In this document: in pieces, positions 1-5,747 of the stretch
Layout of the letters: each line of letters starts with the position of its first letter
Position numbering within the stretch: the first letter of the stretch is position 1
Notes under the pieces: model-generated
What the model saw: only the letters and a program-made list of their open reading frames with translations
Database searches by the model: none
Told to the model about the DNA's origin: nothing
Made by a program: the position numbers and the translations under genes
NCBI GenBank assembly: GCA_015661965.1
Contig: DQVA01000300.1
Span: 1-8,166, forward strand
Reading direction: 5' to 3'
Length of the DNA stretch: 8,166 nt
From: Candidatus Bipolaricaulota bacterium
GTDB lineage: Bacteria > Bipolaricaulota > Bipolaricaulia > Bipolaricaulales > Bipolaricaulaceae

Positions 1-1262
1 CCGCCGGAGGGGCCCCCGATCTGGACCGCCTTGAACCGCTTCCCCTCCGGGGGGCCGCCCCCAATGTCGAAGATGATCTCCCGCAGGGAGATCCCCATGG
101 GCACCTCCACCAAGCCCGTGTTCCTGACCCTTCCGGTGAGGGAGAAGATCTTGGTACCGGGGCTCGTCTCGGTCCCAATGGAGCGGAACCAATCGGCCCC
201 GTTCCGGATGATATGGGGGACGTTGGCCCAAGTCTCCACGTTGTTGATGTTGGTGGGTTTCCCCCACAGGCCCTTTTGGGCGGGGAACGGGGGTCGGGGC
301 CGGGGCTGTCCCCGGCGGCCCTCGATGGAGGCCAAAAGCGCCGTCTCCTCCCCGCAGACGAACGCCCCCGCCCCCTCGAACACGTGGAGGCGGAAGGAGA
401 AACCGGAGCCCAGGATGTCATCCCCCAGGAGGCCCAGCTCCTCTGCCTGCCGGATCGCGATCCGCAGGTGCTTCACCGCCAGGGGGTACTCCGCCCTGAC
501 GTAGACGTACCCCTCATCGGCGCCCACGGCGTAGGCCCCGATCACGATCCCCTCGATCACCGAATGGGGGTTTCCCTCGAGGACGCTCCTGTCCATGTAG
601 GCCCCGGGGTCCCCCTCGTCGGCGTTGCAGATGACGTACTTCTTCGGGCCTTTGGCCTTCCTGCAGAACTCCCATTTGCGCCCGGTGGGGAACCCGGCCC
701 CTCCCCGGCCCCGGAGCCCGGACCGCTTCACCTCCTCGATCACCTCCTCCGGGGACATTTCCGTGAGGGCCTTGGCCAGGGCCGAATACCCCCCGATGGC
801 GAGGTAGTCCCGGACGGAGGTGGGATCGATGTGCCCGTTGGCGCCCAGGACCACCCGCCGCTGCCTCCGGTAGAAGGGGACCTCTTCCTCGCGGGCGATC
901 CTTTCCCCGGAAACCGGGTCCACGTAGAGGAACTCCTCCAGCACCGTCTCCCGCCGCAGGGATTCCACTAGCTTGGGCACATCCTCGGGCTTGAGCCCCG
1001 GGTAGAAGAGGCCCTGGGGCCGCACCACCACGATGGGGCCCCGCTCGCAGAACCCGTGACAGCCCGTCATCTTCACCTGGATGTCAGCGGCGAGGTCGGT
1101 GCGGGTCACTTCCCGCCGCAGCGCTTGAAGCACGGCCTCCGCCCCAAACGCACGGCAGCCGGTGCCCCCGCATACCGCCACGGTGAGTGGCGTGGCAGCG
1201 GAGCTGGCCGCCCGCTCCCGCAAGGCAAACAGCTCTTCCGGTGCCCTAAGCTTCACCGGCAT
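1..1262 (-). CDS. NuoF/HydB-like NADH-binding FMN/Fe-S subunit (3' end off window)
   Basis: Diaphorase subunit that would oxidise or reduce NAD(P) through FMN and pass electrons to Fe-S clusters of a cytoplasmic complex. Only the first 420 residues are in the window, ending at IGGPSG. Residues about 28-80 are a thioredoxin-like [2Fe-2S] domain with C31-x4-C36 and C68-x3-C72. Next comes the NuoF core: GLRGRGGAGFPTG (182-194) and NADEGDPGAYMDR (213-225) for FMN/NADH, CGEETALL near 303-310, KPTNINNVET near 335-344, then the start of the SLBB domain. The C-terminal [4Fe-4S] cysteines are missing because the window ends. The fused N-terminal ferredoxin domain is typical of HydB/HndC and formate-dehydrogenase partners rather than plain complex I NuoF. 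The ATG at 1262 overlaps the nuoE-like gene by 17 nt. A GTG at 1256, 6 nt after AAGGGG, is an equally good start. Whether it serves an [FeFe] hydrogenase, a formate dehydrogenase or the nearby [NiFe] enzyme cannot be told. Confidence 0.93.
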   Translation of the reverse strand, partial: MPVKLRAPEELFALRERAASSAATPLTVAVCGGTGCRAFGAEAVLQALRREVTRTDLAADIQVKMTGCHGFCERGPIVVVRPQGLFYPGLKPEDVPKLVESLRRETVLEEFLYVDPVSGERIAREEEVPFYRRQRRVVLGANGHIDPTSVRDYLAIGGYSALAKALTEMSPEEVIEEVKRSGLRGRGGAGFPTGRKWEFCRKAKGPKKYVICNADEGDPGAYMDRSVLEGNPHSVIEGIVIGAYAVGADEGYVYVRAEYPLAVKHLRIAIRQAEELGLLGDDILGSGFSFRLHVFEGAGAFVCGEETALLASIEGRRGQPRPRPPFPAQKGLWGKPTNINNVETWANVPHIIRNGADWFRSIGTETSPGTKIFSLTGRVRNTGLVEVPMGISLREIIFDIGGGPPEGKRFKAVQIGGPSG

Positions 1263-1749
1263 CCCCTTTTTCCCGCAGGGCGCGCACCAACGCTTTCACC
1301 CGGGCCGGGGTCATCCGCCCCCAGTACTCCCCATCCACCACCACCACCGGGCCCAGCGCGCAGGCCCCGAGACACCTGACCGCCTCCAAGGTGGCCAGCC
1401 CGTCGCGGCTCAAACCGTCCACCCCCACTTCCAGCTCCCGGGCCAGCTCCTCCCAAATCCTGGGGGCCCCCCGCACATGGCACGCCGTCCCGAGACAGAC
1501 CCGCACAAGATGCTTGCCCTTGGGTTTCAGGCTGAACTGGGAATAGAAGGTGGCCACCCCGAACACCTGGGCCGGGGGAAGCCGGAGGCGGCGGGCCACT
1601 TCCGCCAAGGCCGGCCCAGGCAGGTACCCGAGCTCACGTTGCAGCCGCTGCAGGACCGGCACCAACCCACCCGGGGTGCCGCCCACTTCCTCCAGGGCCG
1701 CCTCCAATATCGCTTCCAGCTCCGGCATGCCTAGGCTCACCCTAGCCAT
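1246..1749 (-). CDS. NuoE/HydC-like [2Fe-2S] thioredoxin-fold subunit
   Basis: A 167-residue protein of the 24-kDa (NuoE, HydC, HndA) family, which carries one [2Fe-2S] cluster and works with the NuoF-like subunit encoded next to it. An N-terminal helical part (about 8-75, with the family-typical stretch GLVPVLQRLQRELGYLP and GVATFYSQF) precedes the thioredoxin-like domain. The cluster ligands are visible as C85-x4-C90 (CLGTAC) and C126-x3-C130 (CLGAC). Length is normal for the family. The ATG at 1749 is chosen because the conserved homology begins just after it and because longer in-frame starts would run through the palindrome and the opposite gene's start. The Shine-Dalgarno is weak (GGGA). 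It is the first gene of a leftward operon and overlaps the NuoF-like gene by about 11-17 nt, suggesting translational coupling. It is divergent from the [NiFe] hydrogenase operon across a 94-nt gap. Confidence 0.92.
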   Translation of the reverse strand: MARVSLGMPELEAILEAALEEVGGTPGGLVPVLQRLQRELGYLPGPALAEVARRLRLPPAQVFGVATFYSQFSLKPKGKHLVRVCLGTACHVRGAPRIWEELARELEVGVDGLSRDGLATLEAVRCLGACALGPVVVVDGEYWGRMTPARVKALVRALREKGDAGEA

Positions 1750-1762
1750 TTTTCCCGGCCGA

Positions 1763-1786
1763 GGCAAATCGGCCTCCCGATTTGCC
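1763..1786. promoter_or_regulatory. Perfect 10-bp inverted repeat, putative operator
   Basis: GGCAAATCGG (1763-1772) and CCGATTTGCC (1777-1786) are exact reverse complements separated by CCTC. The repeat sits in the 94-nt gap between the two divergent operons, 14 nt from the nuoE-like start and 57 nt from the hydrogenase start. Its position suits a dimeric regulator controlling both directions, though a hairpin in a transcript leader is also possible. I do not recognise the motif as a known operator; it is not the Rex consensus. Confidence 0.6.
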
Positions 1787-1811
1787 GGCGGTCCTCCCCA
1801 CACGCTATCCT
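1782..1811 (+). promoter_or_regulatory. Candidate sigma70-type promoter for the hydrogenase operon
   Basis: TTGCCG (1782-1787) and TATCCT (1806-1811) are spaced by 18 nt, about 33 nt ahead of the first gene's start codon. The -35-like hexamer overlaps the right arm of the palindrome at 1763-1786, so a protein bound there could block or assist the polymerase. Both boxes deviate from consensus and the assignment is tentative. Confidence 0.3.
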
Positions 1812-1830
1812 GCCTTTCAGCCCCTGATGG

Positions 1831-1837
1831 AGGAGGT
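1831..1837 (+). promoter_or_regulatory. Ribosome binding site that decides a TTG start
   Basis: AGGAGGT lies 6 nt ahead of a TTG codon at 1844 in the frame of the hydrogenase small subunit. No ATG or GTG in that frame lies close by upstream. The ATG at 1827 is out of frame. A GTG at 1868 is in frame but has a poorer upstream site. Confidence 0.75.
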
Positions 1838-1843
1838 GGTGAT

Positions 1844-2707
1844 TTGGCCACTGAAAAAGGGCAAAAAGTGGTGTGGTTTCAGGCCGCGGGTTGTACCGGC
1901 TGCTCCATCTCCCTGATGAACTCCTCCTATCCCGATCTGGTAAACCTTCTTTTGGATGAGCTTGTCCCGGGGAAAGGGATCACGCTCCTGTTCCACGCCA
2001 CGCTGATGGGGCCCACCGGCCGGCCGGCCTTGGAGCTGCTGGACCGCGTCCCCCGGGAAGCGGCAGGGCAGTACGTGTTGGTGGTGGAAGGGGCCCTTCC
2101 CACCGGGCACGAGAACTTCGGCCGGGTGGGGGAGGTGCCCATGGCCGCCCGGGCCGCGGAATTGGCCCGCAAGGCAATAGCAGTGGTGGCGATGGGCAGC
2201 TGTGCCTCCTACGGGGGGATCCCCGCCGGGGCCCCCAACCCGGCCGGCTGCATCGGGATGGGGGAGCTCCTGCGGCAGGAAGGGATCGGGGTCCCGGTGA
2301 TAAACGTCCCCGGTTGTCCCCCGCATCCCAGGTGGTTCGTGGAGACGCTGGTAACCGTGCTGGCCCGCGGGCTCCCCGCCCCGGAGGAGCTGGACGACGC
2401 CGGAAGGCTGCGCAACGTCTATTCCGGCCTCATCCACGAACACTGCCCCCGCCGCCCGGACTTCGACGTGGCCCGCTTCGCCCCCTACTTCGGGGAACAG
2501 GGGTGCCTCTATGAGCTGGGCTGTCGGGGGCCGTTTACCAACGCCGCCTGCCCCGAGCACGCCTGGAACGGAGGGGTCAACTGGTGCATCAGGGCCGGAC
2601 ACCCCTGTATCGGTTGCACCGAACCGGATTTCCCGGATCGGTTCTCCCCCTTCTTCCGTAAGCTCTCCCTGGAGGAGGAGCTGATGACCTACAGGAGGCA
2701 AGGATGA
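1844..2707 (+). CDS. [NiFe]-hydrogenase small (electron-transfer) subunit
   Basis: A 287-residue subunit that carries three Fe-S clusters from the [NiFe] site to a redox partner. It starts at TTG 1844 and begins almost directly with the proximal-cluster motif, so there is no twin-arginine signal and the enzyme should be cytoplasmic. Proximal [4Fe-4S] ligands are C17, C20, C120 (MGSCASYGG) and C158 (PGCPP). Distal ligands are H198, C201 (IHEHCPRR), C221 and C227. Medial ligands are C236, C255 and C258 (GHPCIGCTEPDF). C248 in NWCIRAGHPC falls where standard enzymes have a proline, so the medial cluster may be [4Fe-4S] instead of [3Fe-4S]. No C-terminal membrane anchor is seen. The sequence resembles group 1/2 uptake-type subunits more than the MvhG or HoxY types; the exact subgroup is not assigned. 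It overlaps the large-subunit gene by 4 nt (ATGA). Confidence 0.95.
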   Translation: MATEKGQKVVWFQAAGCTGCSISLMNSSYPDLVNLLLDELVPGKGITLLFHATLMGPTGRPALELLDRVPREAAGQYVLVVEGALPTGHENFGRVGEVPMAARAAELARKAIAVVAMGSCASYGGIPAGAPNPAGCIGMGELLRQEGIGVPVINVPGCPPHPRWFVETLVTVLARGLPAPEELDDAGRLRNVYSGLIHEHCPRRPDFDVARFAPYFGEQGCLYELGCRGPFTNAACPEHAWNGGVNWCIRAGHPCIGCTEPDFPDRFSPFFRKLSLEEELMTYRRQG

Positions 2708-4113
2708 GCCGGCTCGTCATTGACCCGATCACCAGGATCGAGGGACACCTCAAGGTGGAGATCCAGGTGGAGGACGGGGCCATCACAGAGGCCCGCTGCA
2801 CCGGGGCTTTGTACCGTGGGCTGGAGGAGATCCTGCGCGGTCGCCATCCCCTGGACGCCCAGCGGATCACCACCAGGATCTGCGGGGTATGCCCCCTGGC
2901 CCACTCCACCGCCGCCTCCCTGTGCCTGGACGACGCCCTGGGGCTCTCCCCGCCCAGAGGCGGACAGCTCCTCAGGAACCTGATCTACGGGGCCAACTAC
3001 CTCCACAACCACGTCCTACACTTTTACCACTTGGCCCTGCCGGATTACCTGCCGGCCGGGGCCCTGCCCGGCGCCCTTTCCCCTGGAACCGACGAGGACC
3101 GCCGCTTCTCCCAGCAGGAAGCCAACCGGCTTGCAGGACACTACCTTGAGGCGCTAGCGGTGCGCCGCAAGGCCCAGGAGCTGGTGGCCCTGTTCGGGGG
3201 GAAGATGCCCCACGACATGGCCATCGTCCCCGGCGGGGTCACTTATCGCCCCACCCTGGGGGAGGTGGCCGCTTTCCGGTTCCGCCTGAAGGAAATCATG
3301 GGGTTCATCGAGACGAGCTACATCCCGGATCTCCTTCTCCTTGCCGAGCGCTATCACGATTACTTCGGGTTAGGGCAAGTGGGGAAGCTCCTCGCTTACG
3401 GCTGCTTCCCCTTGGAGGGGGAGCGGCTTTTCCCAGCGGGGGTCGTCCTCGGGGGGGAGCTCGTCCCCTTCGATCCCGGGGAGATCCGCGAGGGTTTTGC
3501 TCACTCTTGGTACTCGGGGGACGGCCCTCAGCCCCCGTGGGCGGAGGAAGCCCCGCCGGCCCCGGACAAGGCCGGGGGTTACTCCTGGATCAAGGCGCCC
3601 CGCTATCGCGGGGAGCCCTGTGAGGTGGGCCCGGCCGCCCGGGCCGCGGTGGGGCTCAGGGCGGGAACCCCGGAGTTCCGGGAGTTGGCCCAGGATATCC
3701 TCCGGGAGGCCGATGTCCCCCCGGACGCCCTGAGCTCGGCCATGGGGCGGCACCTGGCCCGGGGCATGGAAACCCTGTTCATCGCCCGGGCCATGGAAAG
3801 CTGGCTCTCCCAGCTCGACCTCTCTGCGCCGGTGGCGACCGAATACCGGATCCCCCAAGAGGGGCGGGGACAAGGGCTGGCCGAGGCGCCCCGGGGCGCG
3901 GTGGGACACTGGATCGAGATCAAGGGTCGGGTCATCGCCCACTATCAGGTCATCGCCCCCACCACCTGGAACGCCTCCCCCCGGGACGAGGCGGGAAAGC
4001 CCGGCCCCATCGAGCAGGCCCTGGCGGGGACCCCGGTCTCCGGGGATGGGGTCCTGGAGGCGGGCAGGATCGTGCGCTCCTTCGATCCCTGTCTGGCCTG
4101 TGCCATCCAGTGA
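2704..4113 (+). CDS. [NiFe]-hydrogenase large (catalytic) subunit, no C-terminal extension
   Basis: A 469-residue catalytic subunit that binds the Ni-Fe(CN)2CO centre and splits or makes H2. The N-terminus DPITRIEGHLKVE carries the conserved glutamate E13. The L1 motif RICGVCPLAH gives nickel/iron ligands C60 and C63 with H67 nearby. GANYLHNHVLHFYHL and PGGVT are group 1-like stretches, and TTWNASPRD is the conserved region that supplies the active-site arginine. The C-terminal motif is DPCLAC with ligands C463 and C466, but the protein stops at AIQ. The usual histidine of DPCxxCxxH is a glutamine, and there is no peptide for a HyaD/HybD-type protease to remove. It is shorter than typical membrane-bound enzymes (about 550-600 residues). 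ATG 2704 overlaps the small-subunit stop and follows AGGAGG. metV begins 10 nt downstream, its ribosome binding site overlapping this stop codon. Confidence 0.95.
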   Translation: MSRLVIDPITRIEGHLKVEIQVEDGAITEARCTGALYRGLEEILRGRHPLDAQRITTRICGVCPLAHSTAASLCLDDALGLSPPRGGQLLRNLIYGANYLHNHVLHFYHLALPDYLPAGALPGALSPGTDEDRRFSQQEANRLAGHYLEALAVRRKAQELVALFGGKMPHDMAIVPGGVTYRPTLGEVAAFRFRLKEIMGFIETSYIPDLLLLAERYHDYFGLGQVGKLLAYGCFPLEGERLFPAGVVLGGELVPFDPGEIREGFAHSWYSGDGPQPPWAEEAPPAPDKAGGYSWIKAPRYRGEPCEVGPAARAAVGLRAGTPEFRELAQDILREADVPPDALSSAMGRHLARGMETLFIARAMESWLSQLDLSAPVATEYRIPQEGRGQGLAEAPRGAVGHWIEIKGRVIAHYQVIAPTTWNASPRDEAGKPGPIEQALAGTPVSGDGVLEAGRIVRSFDPCLACAIQ

Positions 4114-4123
4114 GGAGGTGGGG

Positions 4124-4804
4124 ATGCTCGTCTCAGAGCTGAAGCCGTTGGAGGAGGTGCTCGGGTACTTACGGGCCGGAGAAAGGGCCTTCCTGCTGGC
4201 CTGCGGCGGCTGCGCGGAGGTATGCGGCACCGGCGGTGAGGAGGCGATCCTCAAGCTCAGGCCGGCCCTGGAGGGAGCGGACCACCCCTTGACCGGGACG
4301 CTGGTGCTCCCGTTCCTGTGCAACAAGGCCTTGGTGGGGCTGCGCCTGGCCCGCCGCCGCGACCAGGTGGAGGCCGCCGATGTGGTTGTGGTGGCGTCTT
4401 GTGGGGTGGGGGTACAGACGGTGGCCCAGGTGCTGGACAAGCCCGTCTACCCCGCGGCCAACACCATCACCATGGGGGGCCTGCAAGGGGTATGGCCCTC
4501 GGAGGAGCGCTGTGGCCGCTGCGGGGACTGCCTGCTCTACTACACCGGCGGTATCTGCCCCCACACCGTATGCCCCAAGGGGCTCCTGCATGGGCCCTGT
4601 GGGGGCTCCCAGAACGGGGAATGTGAGCTGGAGCCCGGCCGCCCCTGCGGCTGGCAGCGCATCTACGACCGCCTGGAAGCCATCGGCCGGCTGGACCTGC
4701 TAGAGCAATACCGGCCGCCACAGGATTCCCAGAAGGGCCTGGATGTGCCCCTCTCCCGGCGCAAGGCCCCCTTCTGGGCCCTGGAGTACCTGGAGGAGGA
4801 TTAG
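4124..4804 (+). CDS. metV: MetV, Fe-S/zinc-finger partner subunit of methylenetetrahydrofolate reductase
   Basis: A 226-residue cysteine-rich protein of the MTHFR_C family, the MetV subunit found beside MetF in acetogens. It is thought to pass electrons from a partner complex into the MetF flavin. The N-terminal domain has C27-x2-C30-x3-C34 (ACGGCAEVC), then C66 and C93 (SCGVGVQT), and a Rossmann-like middle. The C-terminal half has C130-x2-C133-x2-C136, C145, C150, C159, C167 and C175, in the family-typical run of CGDCLLYYTGGICPHTVC and GPCGGSQNG. These cysteines suit metal or [4Fe-4S] binding. ATG 4124 follows GAGGAGGT that overlaps the hydrogenase stop, and the stop TAG abuts the metF ATG. 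This tight coupling to the hydrogenase upstream and metF downstream argues for one transcript and perhaps one complex. Confidence 0.92.
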   Translation: MLVSELKPLEEVLGYLRAGERAFLLACGGCAEVCGTGGEEAILKLRPALEGADHPLTGTLVLPFLCNKALVGLRLARRRDQVEAADVVVVASCGVGVQTVAQVLDKPVYPAANTITMGGLQGVWPSEERCGRCGDCLLYYTGGICPHTVCPKGLLHGPCGGSQNGECELEPGRPCGWQRIYDRLEAIGRLDLLEQYRPPQDSQKGLDVPLSRRKAPFWALEYLEED

Positions 4805-5686
4805 ATGGGGCTCCGTGAGCGGTTGGCCAACGGGGAGTTCGTGGTCACCTGCGAGGCCGCCCCGCCCAAGGGGACCGAGGTGGGGCCCGCCCTGGAGGAG
4901 GTGCGGAAGCTCGCCCCCTACGTGCACGCGTTCAACGTCACCGACCTCCAGTCCTCGGTGTTGCGGATGAGCTCCTGGGCCCTGTGCGCCCTGATCGTGC
5001 GGGAGGGCTTCGAGCCCGTGGTGCAGCTGACCTGCCGGGACCGGAATCGGCTGGCGCTGCAGGCAGATCTCTTGGGGGCCTGGGCATTGGGGATCGAGAA
5101 CGTGCTCGCCCTCACCGGCGACTACCCCACCCTGGGGGACCACCCCGGGGCGCGGCCGGTGTTCGACCTCGATTCCGTCCAGCTCATCGCCGCCATCCAG
5201 GCCCTCAACTCCGGGAGGGACCTGGCCGGAAATGAGCTCACAGGGAGTACCGGCTTCTTCGTGGGGGCGGTGGTGAACCCCGGGGTGGAGCCCCTGGCGC
5301 CCCATCTCCTCAAGATGCGGCTCAAGGTAAACATGGGGGCCCAGTTCTTCCAGACCCAGGCCGTTTACGACCCGGAGCGGTTCATGGTGTTCATCGCGCA
5401 GGCGGAGACATTGGGGAGACCTATTCTGGCCGGGATCATCCCCTTGAAGAGCGCGCGCATGGCCCGGTTCATGAACGAGCACATCGCCGGGATCAGCGTC
5501 CCCCAGGAAGTGATTCGGGAGATGGAGCGGGCCAAGACCAAGGAGGACAGGAGGAAGAGAAGCGTGGAGATCTGCGCCCGGATCATCCGGGAGGTCAAGC
5601 CCTATTGCCAGGGGATCCATCTCATGCCCATGGGCTGGGAGGATCTGGTGCCGGACATCTTGGAGCTGGCGGGAATAACGCCGTGA
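4805..5686 (+). CDS. metF: 5,10-methylenetetrahydrofolate reductase, flavoprotein subunit
   Basis: A 293-residue TIM-barrel flavoenzyme that reduces 5,10-methylene-THF to 5-methyl-THF, the last folate step before the methyl group goes to the corrinoid protein in the Wood-Ljungdahl pathway. Visible family features are TCEAAPPKG with the catalytic-type glutamate E17, LALTGDYP with D106 (matching the LRGD motif of E. coli MetF), VGAVVNP, GAQFFQTQAVYD for folate binding, and PILAGIIPLKSARMARFMN near the C-terminal third. Length is normal for the bacterial catalytic domain, with no regulatory extension. ATG 4805 directly follows the metV stop and has GGAGGAGGA 4 nt upstream. In MetVF enzymes the flavin gets electrons from MetV, not directly from a free NADH site. 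Its stop codon lies in the left arm of the hairpin at 5683-5718. Confidence 0.95.
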   Translation: MGLRERLANGEFVVTCEAAPPKGTEVGPALEEVRKLAPYVHAFNVTDLQSSVLRMSSWALCALIVREGFEPVVQLTCRDRNRLALQADLLGAWALGIENVLALTGDYPTLGDHPGARPVFDLDSVQLIAAIQALNSGRDLAGNELTGSTGFFVGAVVNPGVEPLAPHLLKMRLKVNMGAQFFQTQAVYDPERFMVFIAQAETLGRPILAGIIPLKSARMARFMNEHIAGISVPQEVIREMERAKTKEDRRKRSVEICARIIREVKPYCQGIHLMPMGWEDLVPDILELAGITP

Positions 5687-5718
5687 TGGGTGACGAGGGA
5701 AAACTCATCACCCATCAC
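5683..5718 (+). repeat. 15-bp hairpin between metF and fhs
   Basis: Positions 5683-5697 pair with 5704-5718 around the loop GGAAAA, with one mismatch (C5694/A5707). The core arms are GTGATGGGTGA and TCACCCATCAC. The metF stop codon is inside the left arm. There is no T-run after the stem, so it is not a standard intrinsic terminator. A second copy of the right arm at 5722-5732 could pair with the same left arm instead, 3 nt before the fhs ribosome binding site. Confidence 0.75.
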
Positions 5719-5734
5719 CGATCACCCATCACCA
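5707..5734. repeat. Four tandem heptamers ATCACCN
   Basis: ATCACCC, ATCACCG, ATCACCC and ATCACCA follow each other without a gap, which also reads as two copies of a 14-mer. The tract supplies both possible right arms of the hairpin and ends just before AAGGAGG. The 8-mer GTGACGAG at 5690-5697 recurs at 7738-7745 beside another heptamer tract. Confidence 0.8.
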
Positions 5735-5735
5735 T

Positions 5736-5742
5736 AAGGAGG
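5736..5742 (+). promoter_or_regulatory. Ribosome binding site that decides the fhs GTG start
   Basis: AAGGAGG is followed by 5 nt and GTG at 5748. The in-frame GTG at 5742 overlaps this site and so cannot use it. The start at 5748 gives a protein beginning MPYDPTKL. Confidence 0.8.
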
Positions 5743-5747
5743 TGGAG

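Noticed and set aside
31..971. Two overlapping plus-strand reading frames of 157 and 252 codons
   Set aside because: They lie antisense to the clear NuoF-like gene; their sequences are proline- and arginine-rich or glycine-rich without family motifs, as expected for shadows in GC-rich DNA.
1550..1843. N-terminal extension of the hydrogenase small-subunit frame to an ATG at 1550
   Set aside because: It would run antisense through the NuoE-like gene and the divergent control region, has no homology or signal peptide, and the TTG at 1844 has a strong ribosome binding site.
1817..2701. 294-codon minus-strand frame opposite the small subunit
   Set aside because: It is a mirror of a gene with complete cluster-binding motifs and has no recognisable motif of its own.
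3370..4440. 356-codon minus-strand frame across the large subunit and metV
   Set aside because: It spans two genes with firm family assignments and is low-complexity.
5683..5718. Intrinsic terminator between metF and fhs
   Set aside because: The stem is not followed by a T-rich tract on either strand, and fhs is functionally linked and closely spaced.
5707..5734. CRISPR-like repeat array
   Set aside because: The units are 7 bp and directly adjacent, with no spacers.
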